A stretch of DNA of 64,000 bases from Arthrobacter sp. SLBN-83 (GTDB lineage: Bacteria > Actinomycetota > Actinomycetes > Actinomycetales > Micrococcaceae): the NCBI RefSeq assembly GCF_006715285.1, contig NZ_VFMX01000001.1:1054001-1118000 (forward strand). The letters run 5' to 3'. Shown here one piece after another: positions 43,586-51,319 of this stretch. The notes under the pieces are model-generated. The model ran no database searches, was not told where the DNA came from, and saw only the letters and a program-made list of their open reading frames with translations. The translations under genes were made by a program, and so were the position numbers. Within the stretch, counting starts at the first letter, position 1, and each line of letters starts with the position of its first letter.

Positions 43586-44677
43586 CCTTCTAGGCTAGGG
43601 AACGCCTCCGGTTCTGCACGGCCACCACGCCGCCGCCGGTCCATTGCTCTGGTCACACCGGTTTTCGGCCCGCCGGAATCCATCCACTACAGTGTTGGCA
43701 TCGAAACTCAAACCTCCCCCATTACGGACGCACCAGCCGACTATGCAGACCTGGAGCTGCTGCACCGGCGGATCAACGACTGGTTCGCCGGCATTGCCCG
43801 TGACCTGCCGTGGCGGGAACCCGACTGCTCCCCCTGGGGCGTGCTGGTCAGCGAGATCATGCTGCAGCAGACCCCCGTGGTCCGGGTGCTGCCCGTCTGG
43901 TACGAATGGCTCAAGCGTTGGCCCACTCCCGCCGGCCTGGCAGGTGAACCGGCAGGCGAAGCTGTCCGTTCCTGGGGCAGGCTGGGCTACCCCCGGAGGG
44001 CCCTGAGACTGCACGCCGCGGCAACGGCCATCGTGCAGGAACACGGCGGCAGGGTCCCGGGCACTTATGCGGAACTGCTGGCCCTTCCCGGCGTGGGCAG
44101 CTACACCGCCGCGGCGGTGGCGGCCTTCGCCTATGGCCGTCGGGAAACGGTGGTGGATACCAATATCCGCAGGGTGCACGCACGGCTCATCTCCGGCACG
44201 GCGCTGCCCGCCCCGGCCCTAACGGCGGCGGAAATGCGCCTGGCTGCCGCCCTGCTGCCGGACGACGACGAAACCTCCGTGCGCTGGAACGCCGCGGTCA
44301 TGGAGCTGGGGGCGCTGGTGTGCACGGCCCGCGCACCCAAATGCGCCGACTGTCCCGTGAGAGACTCCTGCGCCTGGCTCGCCGCCGGTGAGCCCCCGCC
44401 GTCGTACGTTCCCAAGGGCCAGGCGTGGCACGGCACCGACCGCCAGGTCCGCGGCGCCGTGCTGGCCGTGCTGCGGCTGGCGGACGCACCCGTGCCCCCG
44501 GACATGTTCCACCGCGAACCCGCCGATCTTGGCTACGCGCCAGTGGGGATCGGCATGCCCCTGGCCGCCCTGCACCGGCTCAACTCCGCCCCCGAGCAAC
44601 TGGACCGGGCGCTGGCAGGGCTGCTGGCGGACGGACTGGCGGAGATGCACGACGGCGGCTTCCGGCTACCAGCCTAA
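43574..44677 (+). CDS. mutY: A/G-specific adenine glycosylase MutY
   Basis: Up to 367 residues. It removes adenine opposite 8-oxoguanine. The catalytic Glu lies in SEIMLQQTPVVRVLPVW, the helix-hairpin-helix is LLALPGVGSYTAAAVAAFAYG (cited here as ALPGVGSYTAAA), the Asp is in VVDTNIRRVHAR, and the 4Fe-4S ligands are C-x6-C-x2-C-x5-C in CTARAPKCADCPVRDSC. The C-terminal MutT-like domain is short. No ATG or GTG lies in frame before the catalytic domain, so TTG at 43574 is taken, giving an 11-base overlap with the divergent neighbour. Confidence 0.92.
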   Translation: MPAHPSRLGNASGSARPPRRRRSIALVTPVFGPPESIHYSVGIETQTSPITDAPADYADLELLHRRINDWFAGIARDLPWREPDCSPWGVLVSEIMLQQTPVVRVLPVWYEWLKRWPTPAGLAGEPAGEAVRSWGRLGYPRRALRLHAAATAIVQEHGGRVPGTYAELLALPGVGSYTAAAVAAFAYGRRETVVDTNIRRVHARLISGTALPAPALTAAEMRLAAALLPDDDETSVRWNAAVMELGALVCTARAPKCADCPVRDSCAWLAAGEPPPSYVPKGQAWHGTDRQVRGAVLAVLRLADAPVPPDMFHREPADLGYAPVGIGMPLAALHRLNSAPEQLDRALAGLLADGLAEMHDGGFRLPA

Positions 44678-44735
44678 GCAAACCGGCCGCGGGGCCGGGA
44701 TGGCATACTTCTTGGTGACCGGAACCGGGGGAACC

Positions 44736-45167
44736 ATGAAAACCATCCTGTACATCGTGTGGGCGCTGTTTGTTGCTGCCGCCATATTTTCGCTGGTCTA
44801 CGCGGCACGGAGGACTAAGCGCCAACAGCAGCAGATGGCAGCGTGGCCCAAGGCGCAGGCTACCGTCACCGGCAGCGCCACGGGATGGACCAGTGGCGCG
44901 GGCGGCTCGAGCAGAAACCTGCGCTACTACCCCACCTACCAGTTCACCGATCCGCAGGGCACCCTCTTCATGGGCAAGTCAGAGGTCTCAACGGTTGAGC
45001 AGCCGGCGCCGGGCTCTCTGATCGAGGTGGCCTACAACCCGGCCAACCCGAACGAGTCGCTCCAGGTTTCCTCGGAACCGCGTACCGTGATGGGCTGCCT
45101 AATTGCGTTTTTCGCCGTCTTTGCCGTGGTTTCGTTCTGGTTTATCGGCGTCTTTCCGCTGGGTTAG
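44736..45167 (+). CDS. DUF3592 membrane protein
   Basis: This 143-residue protein has an N-terminal transmembrane helix (ILYIVWALFVAAAIFSLVYA), a beta-rich domain (YYPTYQFTDPQGTLFMG, YNPANPNESLQV) and a C-terminal helix (IAFFAVFAVVSFWFIGVF). This is the standard DUF3592 layout; function unknown. The ATG at 44736 has GGGGGA before it; a longer frame overlaps mutY and is rejected. Confidence 0.82.
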   Translation: MKTILYIVWALFVAAAIFSLVYAARRTKRQQQQMAAWPKAQATVTGSATGWTSGAGGSSRNLRYYPTYQFTDPQGTLFMGKSEVSTVEQPAPGSLIEVAYNPANPNESLQVSSEPRTVMGCLIAFFAVFAVVSFWFIGVFPLG

Positions 45168-45195
45168 AGGCGGCCCGGACCCGGAGCAGGGTCAG

Positions 45196-45369
45196 CTAGA
45201 ACAGCGCGGGCTGGCTGAAGTCTTCGCCCTCGGACGTGCCGGCTGCCGGGCCGCCGCCCACAGGTTCGGCCGTCCAGTTGAAGCCGAGTTCGGCGAGCAG
45301 TTCCTCCACGGAGATCTGGCCGTCCAGCACTTCGATTTCCTGGGAGTTGTCTGTAAGCGGCCGTTCCAT
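45196..45369 (-). CDS. Small acidic protein, unknown function
   Basis: This 57-residue acidic protein runs MERPLTDNSQEIEVLDGQ, then ISVEELLAELGFNW, and ends EGEDFSQPALF. It lacks Cys and membrane segments. Start choice is uncertain because no strong ribosome site is seen. It lies downstream of the dhaKLM operon on the same strand. Confidence 0.5.
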   Translation of the reverse strand: MERPLTDNSQEIEVLDGQISVEELLAELGFNWTAEPVGGGPAAGTSEGEDFSQPALF

Positions 45370-45404
45370 GCCACCGAGCTTATTAGCAGGAACGGCCGGG
45401 GCGG

Positions 45405-46130
45405 TCAGGGCTCGCCGAAGCCTGCCTCTACCAGGCCGCCCACATACTCCACGGCACGTTCCGCATCGTGGCCCCACGCTTCCACGTGCAGCACGGTGCC
45501 TTTACCGGCGCCCAGGGTCATCAGCCCGGTCATGGACGCACCATCCACGCCGTTGATGGTGACCTCGGCATCCAGGGAAGCCAGCCCCCCGGCCACCTTC
45601 GCGGCAGGCCGTGCGTGCATGCCTGCCTGGTTGACCAGTTCAAAGTCCCCGGTGCTGTCAGGCGCGGCGCTGGTGACCGGCTCCACCGCCCCGGAAGCAG
45701 CCGATCCAGCCGGTTGCGCCGGGCCGCCTGCAGCTTCAGCCGCCTTCCGTACCGCCTGCACGTCAGCTCCACCCTGGGCAGCGACGGCGGCGGCTACCAA
45801 ACCTTCCACCAGCGGCGCGTCGGCGAGCAGGACGCCGGCCGGATTTTCCAGGAACTCCAGGGCCGATTCCGCGGTCATCACTGCCGACCCCAGGTCCGTA
45901 ATGACCACGGTGCCATCGGCAGCAGTACCGTCCCCGCCAGCCTGCCCGCCACCTCGATCGCTGACCTGCTCCAAGGCTGCGAGGACCTTCTCCAGGCTGG
46001 TACCGATCCTGCCGTCGTCGGTGCCGCCGGCGGGCAGGATCATCACGTCCGGCGCCATTTGGGCGGCAAGCTCCACGGCGCCGTCGGCAATTTTTTCGCT
46101 ATGGGACACCACAACGATGCTGACGGTCAC
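45405..46130 (-). CDS. dhaM: Dihydroxyacetone kinase phosphotransfer subunit DhaM (EIIA-HPr)
   Basis: This 241-residue protein has an N-terminal mannose-type EIIA domain with the phosphorylatable His in VVSHSEKIADG (H10), then a linker of about 30 residues, then an HPr domain with its His in NQAGMHARPAAKVA. There is no EI domain. It passes phosphate from the PTS to DhaL-bound ADP. Its GTG overlaps the dhaL stop by 4 bases. Confidence 0.93.
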   Translation of the reverse strand: MTVSIVVVSHSEKIADGAVELAAQMAPDVMILPAGGTDDGRIGTSLEKVLAALEQVSDRGGGQAGGDGTAADGTVVITDLGSAVMTAESALEFLENPAGVLLADAPLVEGLVAAAVAAQGGADVQAVRKAAEAAGGPAQPAGSAASGAVEPVTSAAPDSTGDFELVNQAGMHARPAAKVAGGLASLDAEVTINGVDGASMTGLMTLGAGKGTVLHVEAWGHDAERAVEYVGGLVEAGFGEP

Positions 46131-46759
46131 GCAGCCGCCCCAACGGCTGCGCGCAGGATCAGCGCGCTGGACACTGCGCCGGGGTCCCGGTGGCCGGCGC
46201 TGCGTTCGCCCAGGTAGCTGGCCCGGCCTTTCCGCGCGACCATCGGATCGGTTGCCACGGCCCCTGCCTCCGCTGCCTCGGCGGCCGCCACCAGGACACC
46301 CAGGACATCCGCGCTGCCGCCGTCAGCTGCCGCCCGGGCAGCGTCGACGGCCGGAGTCCAGGCGTCCACCATGGTCTTGTCCCCGGACTCCGCCTTCCCG
46401 CGCGCCACAATCCCGTCCCGCGCAGCCGCAAGGGCCCCGGCCAGTGCGGCTGCATCAACCTCAGCGGAATCGCCGAGTGCGGTGGCGGCGCGAAGGAAGG
46501 CTGTGCCGTAGAGGGGTCCTGCGGCACCGCCCACCTTGGACATCAGCGTCATGGCGGTCATCTTCAACGCGGCGCCGGGCGTCTCCGGTGTTGATTCGCC
46601 GAGCTTGGCCAGGACAGCCTGGAACCCGCGGTCCATGTTCTCGCCGTGGTCCGAGTCGCCGATGGCCCGGTCCAGTTCGATGAGTTCAACGCGGTGTTCA
46701 GCCATGGCCTGCGCACACAGCGTCAGCCACTTCACGGCCCAGTTGACGTCCAGGACCAC
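46127..46759 (-). CDS. dhaL: Dihydroxyacetone kinase ADP-binding subunit DhaL
   Basis: This 210-residue all-helical subunit holds tightly bound ADP and two Mg2+. The Asp cluster is visible in ELDRAIGDSDHGENMDRGF, with SKVGGAAGPLYGTAF and KTMVDAWTPAVDAA also typical. It transfers phosphate to dihydroxyacetone bound in DhaK. GTG start; two bases separate it from dhaK. Confidence 0.95.
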   Translation of the reverse strand: MVLDVNWAVKWLTLCAQAMAEHRVELIELDRAIGDSDHGENMDRGFQAVLAKLGESTPETPGAALKMTAMTLMSKVGGAAGPLYGTAFLRAATALGDSAEVDAAALAGALAAARDGIVARGKAESGDKTMVDAWTPAVDAARAAADGGSADVLGVLVAAAEAAEAGAVATDPMVARKGRASYLGERSAGHRDPGAVSSALILRAAVGAAA

Positions 46760-46761
46760 GG

Positions 46762-47763
46762 TTACACGCCCCAGCGCAGCGCGGGGGTGTGCACGGGCGC
46801 GTCCCAGAGTTCCGTCATCTCGTCATCAAGCCGCAGGACCGAGATGGAGCAGCCCTGCATCTCAAGGGCCGTGATGTAGTTGCCCACCAGCGAGCGTTCC
46901 ACCGTGGCGCCGGCATCTCCGAGTACCTGCACTGCCCGCCGGTACACGATGTACAGCTCGCTCAGCGGAGTGCCGCCCATGCCGTTCACAAAGAGCAGCA
47001 CCTTGTCCCCGGAGCTGATCTTGAGGTCGGCCAGGACGGGCTCCAGCAGGCGGTTTGTGATGTTGTCCGCGGTCTCCATGGGAATCCGGTGCCTGCCCGG
47101 CTCACCATGGATGCCGATGCCGATCTCGATTTCATCCTCGGCGAGGTCGAAACTGGGTGTGCCGGCGTGCGGGACGGTGCAGGCGGACAGCGCTACGCCC
47201 ATGGTCCTGACGTTGGCGTTTACCCGTTCGCCGATGGCGGCCACCGCGTCGAGGTCGTCACCGCGTTCGGCGGCGGCGCCCGCAATCTTCTCCACCAGCA
47301 CGGTGCCGCCCACACCACGGCGGCCTGCGGTGTACAGCGAGTCCTCCACCGCCACGTCGTCATTGACCAGGACGGTGCGGACGCTGACGCCTTCGGCCTC
47401 AGCCAGTTCGGCAGCCGTCTCGAAATTCAGGACGTCGCCGGTGTAGTTCTTGACGATGTGTACGACGCCGGCACCTGAGTTCACCGCGAGGGTGGCGGGA
47501 AGGATCTGGTCCGGCGTAGGTGAGGTGAACACCGCCCCCGGCACCGCGGCGTCGAGCATTCCCTGCCCCACGTAACCGGCGTGCAGCGGCTCGTGTCCGC
47601 TGCCGCCGCCGGAAACCAGCCCCACCTTGCCAGCCACAGGCGCGTCCTTGCGCGTGATGTAGATGGGGTCTTCGCTGACTGCGACCAGTGCGGCATGCGC
47701 CAGGCCAAAGCCCTGGACAGCTTCCTGGACAACGGATTTTGGATCGTTGATGAGTTTCTTCAT
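46762..47763 (-). CDS. dhaK: Dihydroxyacetone kinase substrate-binding subunit DhaK
   Basis: This 333-residue subunit binds dihydroxyacetone covalently through a His, here in [13 protein letters not shown]. The conserved [13 protein letters not shown] loop is near residue 50. The start [15 protein letters not shown] at 47763 matches family starts; an upstream frame extension is rejected. dhaKLM together make dihydroxyacetone phosphate, linking glycerol or DHA use to glycolysis. No glycerol dehydrogenase lies next to it. Confidence 0.96.
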   Translation of the reverse strand: MKKLINDPKSVVQEAVQGFGLAHAALVAVSEDPIYITRKDAPVAGKVGLVSGGGSGHEPLHAGYVGQGMLDAAVPGAVFTSPTPDQILPATLAVNSGAGVVHIVKNYTGDVLNFETAAELAEAEGVSVRTVLVNDDVAVEDSLYTAGRRGVGGTVLVEKIAGAAAERGDDLDAVAAIGERVNANVRTMGVALSACTVPHAGTPSFDLAEDEIEIGIGIHGEPGRHRIPMETADNITNRLLEPVLADLKISSGDKVLLFVNGMGGTPLSELYIVYRRAVQVLGDAGATVERSLVGNYITALEMQGCSISVLRLDDEMTELWDAPVHTPALRWGV

Positions 47764-47890
47764 GGCGTTGCTCCTGGCTGTGCTCCTGAAGGATGTGTGT
47801 CTGACCCTACTACCGGGATCGCGGCTCGCGGTAGGTTCGTCCAGCCCGCTTTTCCGCACTTATCCCACAGGTTTGTGCCCCGGACGCAGC

Positions 47891-47920
47891 AAAGGGACAG
47901 CCCCCAATGACTGTCCCTTT
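47891..47920 (-). terminator. Hairpin terminator after the acetyltransferase gene
   Basis: AAAGGGACAG (47891-47900) pairs perfectly with CTGTCCCTTT (47911-47920) across a 10-base loop, 94 bases after the acetyltransferase stop on the minus strand. Confidence 0.7.
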
Positions 47921-48014
47921 CCTGAGGCCCCCCACATATCGGCCTCCAGCAGTTTATCCATCAATTCGAGTAAAACCAAGAGGGCTCTGCGGAATGCTGC
48001 CTCCGGGCGCCGTG

Positions 48015-48524
48015 TTAGAGGGCGCGGATCATCCGGGTGTTGCCCAAGGTGTTGGGCTTGACGCGTGCCAGGTCCAGGAATTCCGCCACGCCCTCGTCGT
48101 GGGAGCGCAGGAGCTCCGAATAGACTTCCGGATCCACCGCTGACTGGTCTGCCATCACTTCGAAGCCATGGCGCTTGAAGAAATCCACCTCGAAGGTGAG
48201 GCAGAAGACGCGGGACACTCCCAGGGCCTTGGCTTCCTCCAGCAGGCTCTCCACCAGGACATGCCCCACCCCTTTGCCGCGCCACTCCCCCGACGCTGCA
48301 AGGGTGCGGATTTCGGCCAGGTCCTCCCACATGACATGCAGCGCTCCGCAGCCGATCATTTCGCCGTCGCTGGACTCGGCGATGCGGAACTCCTGGAGGC
48401 TCTCGTAATAGGCCACCGTCTCCTTCGCCATCAGGATGCGCTCCTCGGCCAGGGGCGCCACCAGCCTCTTGATGGCAGGGACGTCACTGGTGCGTGCTGG
48501 GCGGATGTGGAAGGAGTCGGTCAC
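48015..48524 (-). CDS. argA: GNAT acetyltransferase, ArgA-like amino-acid N-acetyltransferase
   Basis: This 169-residue GNAT protein has the acetyl-CoA loop EWRGKGVGHVLVE and the FKRHGFE strand. The C-terminal DEGVAEFLDLARVKPNTLGN closely resembles the short actinobacterial N-acetylglutamate synthase described in mycobacteria (Rv2747), so it probably makes N-acetylglutamate for arginine synthesis. It stands alone between dhaKLM and the S9 peptidase. The functional assignment rests on family resemblance. Confidence 0.82.
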   Translation of the reverse strand: MTDSFHIRPARTSDVPAIKRLVAPLAEERILMAKETVAYYESLQEFRIAESSDGEMIGCGALHVMWEDLAEIRTLAASGEWRGKGVGHVLVESLLEEAKALGVSRVFCLTFEVDFFKRHGFEVMADQSAVDPEVYSELLRSHDEGVAEFLDLARVKPNTLGNTRMIRAL

Positions 48525-48586
48525 AATGCCATCCTACGAGGCGAACGGCTCGCGGCTCTGTGATTGGGGCGGGGCGTTCCGGTACC

Positions 48587-48708
48587 GGCGCTATTTGCCG
48601 CTTGCTGCTCCTTCGTCCCCACTGGCCCCTGGCCTCGCAAGCTCGGCCAAGGAACCCTGCCAGTGTGGGCCCAGCTCTGACGCAAGCTACACAAATAGCC
48701 CCGGCACC
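48587..48708 (+). repeat. Palindromic repeat A' (loop-expanded copy)
   Basis: It opens GGCGCTATTTGCCGCTTGC and closes GCAAGCTACACAAATAGCC, forming nested stems (GCTATTTG/CAAATAGC and GCTTGC/GCAAGC). The TGCTCCTTCGTC loop is shared with three other copies, but here about 60 extra bases with their own hairpin (CCCACTGG/CCAGTGTGGG) replace the short GCTT. Related to 51057-51122. Confidence 0.8.
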
Positions 48709-48751
48709 TTCACTTCGCTAGAGGTGCGCCGCCCACAGGCGGCGGCGGTCA

Positions 48752-48805
48752 GGCATTTGTGTAGGCGCCGTCAAAGCGACGAAGGAGCAGGCGCCGGCAA
48801 ATGCC
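48752..48805 (-). repeat. Palindromic repeat B' (inverted copy)
   Basis: On the minus strand it has outer arms GGCATTTG/CAAATGCC and inner arms GGCGCC/GGCGCC around the shared loop TGCTCCTTCGTCGCTTTGAC. It is inverted relative to repeat A' and nearly identical to 51171-51220. Confidence 0.85.
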
Positions 48806-48832
48806 TCGGCCGACGGCGCCGAGCCGACCAGT

Positions 48833-50956
48833 TTAGAGGCCGAGTTCCGCCGGCAGGTCGAGGTCCTGGCCCAGGACGTTCTTGGCCAGGAACCACTCCA
48901 CCACCTGGTACCAGACCTTGGCGTGCTGTGGCTGGAGGACCCAGTGGTTCTCGTCCGGGAAGTAGAGGAACCGGTGCGCCGTCTGCCCGTCCTGGTCCGC
49001 CGCCAGCTTTGACTTGGACAGCAGTTCGTACCAGAGCCGCAGGCCTTCGCCGATGGGCACCCGGTAGTCCTTGTCGCCGTGGATTACCAGCATGGGGGTG
49101 CTGATGTTTTCCGCGTGGAGGTGCGGCGAATTCTCCATCGCCATCTCCTCGGTCATTTCCTTCAGCCAGTATTGGGATGCGTCGGTGGTCGGCCCGAACT
49201 GGTCCAGGGCCCAGAGGCTGGCGTGGGTAACAACCGCCTTGAACCGGTCCGTGTTGCCCGCCACCCAGTTGGCCATGTAGCCGCCGAAGGAACCGCCCAT
49301 CGCCGCGGTCCGGGTCTGGTCGATGTCCGGCCGCTCCACGGCGGCATCCGTCACTGCCATGAGATCCGTGAAGGGCGCCTTACCCCAGGATCCCCAGCCG
49401 CGCTGGATGTACGACTGCCCGTAGCCGGTGGACAGCGCCGGATCAGGCAACAGCACGGCATACCCCTTCGCCGTGAGGAGCCACGGGTTCCACCGCCATG
49501 TCCACGCGTTCCAGGACCCCAACGGACCGCCGTGGATCCACAGGAGCAGCGGTGCCGGTTGGTCCGCGGAAGCACCTTCCGGGAGGGCGAGGTAGGCGGG
49601 CACGCGCGAGCCGTCGGCAGCGGTTGCGGCGATGCGCTCCAGCCGGCCCGGGAAGGCCGGCCGGTCAGCTGGAGCAGGCAGGCGGGTGGTTTCCCCAGTG
49701 GCCAGGTCGATCCGCACGGCCTCGGCAGGAAACTCGTACGAGCTGCGCAGGGCGTAGGCGCTGCGCCCCTCCGGCGAAATGACGACGTCGGAGTAGGCCG
49801 CAGCGTCCTGCGTCACCCGGGTGACGCCCACTTCAGCCGCAGCCGACGGAACGCTGACCCGGAAGACCGGCGACGCGCCGTCGTCATCCGCTGTTACCAG
49901 GAGGCCCGAGCCGTCCGGAAGCCACGCGGCAGGCTTGGGCCAGCGGTCCCAGTCGTGTGCCAAAGGCTGGAGGCCGGCGCCATCCTCCTCCGCCTGGCCG
50001 GAGACGTCGAGCAGGTGCATCTTGATCTCGGGGGCCTGCCGCGGGGTGGAATCGCTCTCGCTGACCACCACGAGCGTGCGCCCATCGGGGCTGACCGGGC
50101 CTGGGAAGTAGTTCATGCCCTCCTGGTCCAGCAGCACTTTCAGGCTGCCGGACGCCACATCCACGGCCACCAGGATGGACCGGCTGTCTGCCTTGGCAAG
50201 GGGCCTGGTGTAGCCGCTGTAGATGGTCTTCCCGTCGGGGCTGACCACACTCTCCGCCTCCCGAAGCCGCGGGCCGGCGTCGGGCGTGAGGTTGCGCAGG
50301 ACCAAGGGAGCGGTGGCGTCAACCGTTGTTGGCTTGCCGGCTCCTTCGGTTTTACCCGCTTCCACCGCGAAGATCCGTGGCTGGCCCGGTCCCAGGTCTG
50401 CGTCCCAGTACCGGACCGGATACTCGCTGTGCAGGATGGCCGAGACCTTCCTGTCCTTGCGGGACTTGCGCCGTTCGGCATCGTCCTCCTCATCGGCTGA
50501 GCCCGCCAGGACCTCGGCGGTCACAAACGCAGCATCTGCGCCCTTGGCGGTGATCACCCTACTGACGCCGCCTGGCCGGCTGAGGACCACGCGCGCTTCA
50601 CCGCCGTCAGCCGGCAGCAGCCACAGCGCGCTCACTGGATCCTCGTCCGGGCTGTCCGGATCGGGACGGGCTGATGTGAAGTAGACGTCCCCGTTGACCG
50701 CGAAGGCGGCGCCGGCCTCGCCCTTGGCGCTGCGGGTGATGCGCCGGGCGTGCTTCTGCCCGGCCGGGTCCAGCTCCCACAGGGCGCTGGCGAATTCGGT
50801 GCCCTTGCCGTTCAAGGTGCTCACCGTGGTCACCAGGCGCGAGCCGTCCGGGCTCAGGGCCAGGCCGCTTACCCGCGGGATGGACAGGTAATGGTCGAGG
50901 TCGTGGAAAGGGGTCAGTGGTTGCTCGTCCGGGATCGCCGGATTCTGATTAGCCAT
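48833..50956 (-). CDS. S9 family peptidase (acyl-aminoacyl / prolyl oligopeptidase type)
   Basis: This 707-residue serine peptidase has an N-terminal beta-propeller (about residues 20-430) and a C-terminal alpha/beta-hydrolase domain. The catalytic Ser is in GGSFGGYMANW, Asp in HGDKDYRVPIGEG and His in FPDENHWVLQPQ. It has no signal peptide, so it probably degrades or deblocks peptides in the cytoplasm. The gene is bracketed by two copies of a paired palindromic repeat. Confidence 0.92.
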   Translation of the reverse strand: MANQNPAIPDEQPLTPFHDLDHYLSIPRVSGLALSPDGSRLVTTVSTLNGKGTEFASALWELDPAGQKHARRITRSAKGEAGAAFAVNGDVYFTSARPDPDSPDEDPVSALWLLPADGGEARVVLSRPGGVSRVITAKGADAAFVTAEVLAGSADEEDDAERRKSRKDRKVSAILHSEYPVRYWDADLGPGQPRIFAVEAGKTEGAGKPTTVDATAPLVLRNLTPDAGPRLREAESVVSPDGKTIYSGYTRPLAKADSRSILVAVDVASGSLKVLLDQEGMNYFPGPVSPDGRTLVVVSESDSTPRQAPEIKMHLLDVSGQAEEDGAGLQPLAHDWDRWPKPAAWLPDGSGLLVTADDDGASPVFRVSVPSAAAEVGVTRVTQDAAAYSDVVISPEGRSAYALRSSYEFPAEAVRIDLATGETTRLPAPADRPAFPGRLERIAATAADGSRVPAYLALPEGASADQPAPLLLWIHGGPLGSWNAWTWRWNPWLLTAKGYAVLLPDPALSTGYGQSYIQRGWGSWGKAPFTDLMAVTDAAVERPDIDQTRTAAMGGSFGGYMANWVAGNTDRFKAVVTHASLWALDQFGPTTDASQYWLKEMTEEMAMENSPHLHAENISTPMLVIHGDKDYRVPIGEGLRLWYELLSKSKLAADQDGQTAHRFLYFPDENHWVLQPQHAKVWYQVVEWFLAKNVLGQDLDLPAELGL

Positions 50957-51056
50957 GCTCCCGATTCAACACGTTTTGTGCCCGCCATCACAGTCGCCAC
51001 ACGGCGCCCGGCTACGTGCGTGGGTGCCTCTCCGCGGCTGGGTACGCTCCGGCCCC

Positions 51057-51122
51057 GGCGCCATTTGCCGCTTGCTGCTCCTTCGTCGCTTTGACGCAAG
51101 CTACACAAATGACCCCGGCGCC
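51057..51122 (+). repeat. Palindromic repeat A (compact copy)
   Basis: Three nested stems are visible: GGCGCC/GGCGCC (outermost), ATTTG/CAAAT and GCTTGC/GCAAGC, around a loop of TGCTCCTTCGTCGCTTTGAC. It is the intact form of the expanded copy at 48587-48708. Confidence 0.85.
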
Positions 51123-51170
51123 TGCGCTTTCGCCTAACGCCCACCAGTGCACGAGGTGGCTGACGGCAGG

Positions 51171-51220
51171 GATTTATGTAGGCGCCGTCAAAGCGACGAA
51201 GGAGCAGGCGCCGGTAAATC
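51171..51220 (-). repeat. Palindromic repeat B (inverted copy)
   Basis: On the minus strand: GATTTA/TAAATC outer arms and GGCGCC/GGCGCC inner arms around TGCTCCTTCGTCGCTTTGAC. The outer stem has an A-T pair where the other three copies have G-C, a compensatory change. Confidence 0.85.
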
Positions 51221-51269
51221 TGTGCCGTCCGCCGCCGTACTGAACCACTGTCGGGACGGAAGGCAAAAC

Positions 51270-51309
51270 GAAAGCCCCGCCGCTCCTTTTTTGGAGTGGC
51301 GGGGCTTTC
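51270..51309 (-). terminator. Strong terminator after clpC
   Basis: GAAAGCCCCGCCGCTCC (51270-51286) pairs with GGAGTGGCGGGGCTTTC (51293-51309) around a T6 loop, with a single G-T pair. It ends 10 bases after the clpC stop. Confidence 0.85.
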
Positions 51310-51319
51310 GGGTTAGCGC

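Larger units (their letters stand above)
48525..48832. other. Intergenic region holding palindromic repeat unit 1
   Basis: No gene is supported in these 308 bases. Most of it is the paired palindromic element at 48587-48805. A further short hairpin (GGCCGACGGCGCCGAGCC region) lies just before the S9 peptidase stop and may act as its terminator. Confidence 0.7.
50957..51319. other. Intergenic region with palindromic repeat unit 2 and the clpC terminator
   Basis: No gene is supported in these 363 bases. It contains repeats at 51057-51122 and 51171-51220 and the terminator at 51270-51309. The S9 peptidase promoter must lie in the first 100 bases. Confidence 0.7.

Noticed and set aside
45103..46683. 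526-codon open frame opposite dhaM and dhaL
   Set aside because: dhaM and dhaL are clear on the minus strand with intact catalytic histidine and aspartate motifs; this frame is Pro/Ser/Arg-rich noise.
47780..47859. 32-residue N-terminal extension of DhaK
   Set aside because: Homology to DhaK starts exactly at [11 protein letters not shown]; the extension has no family support.
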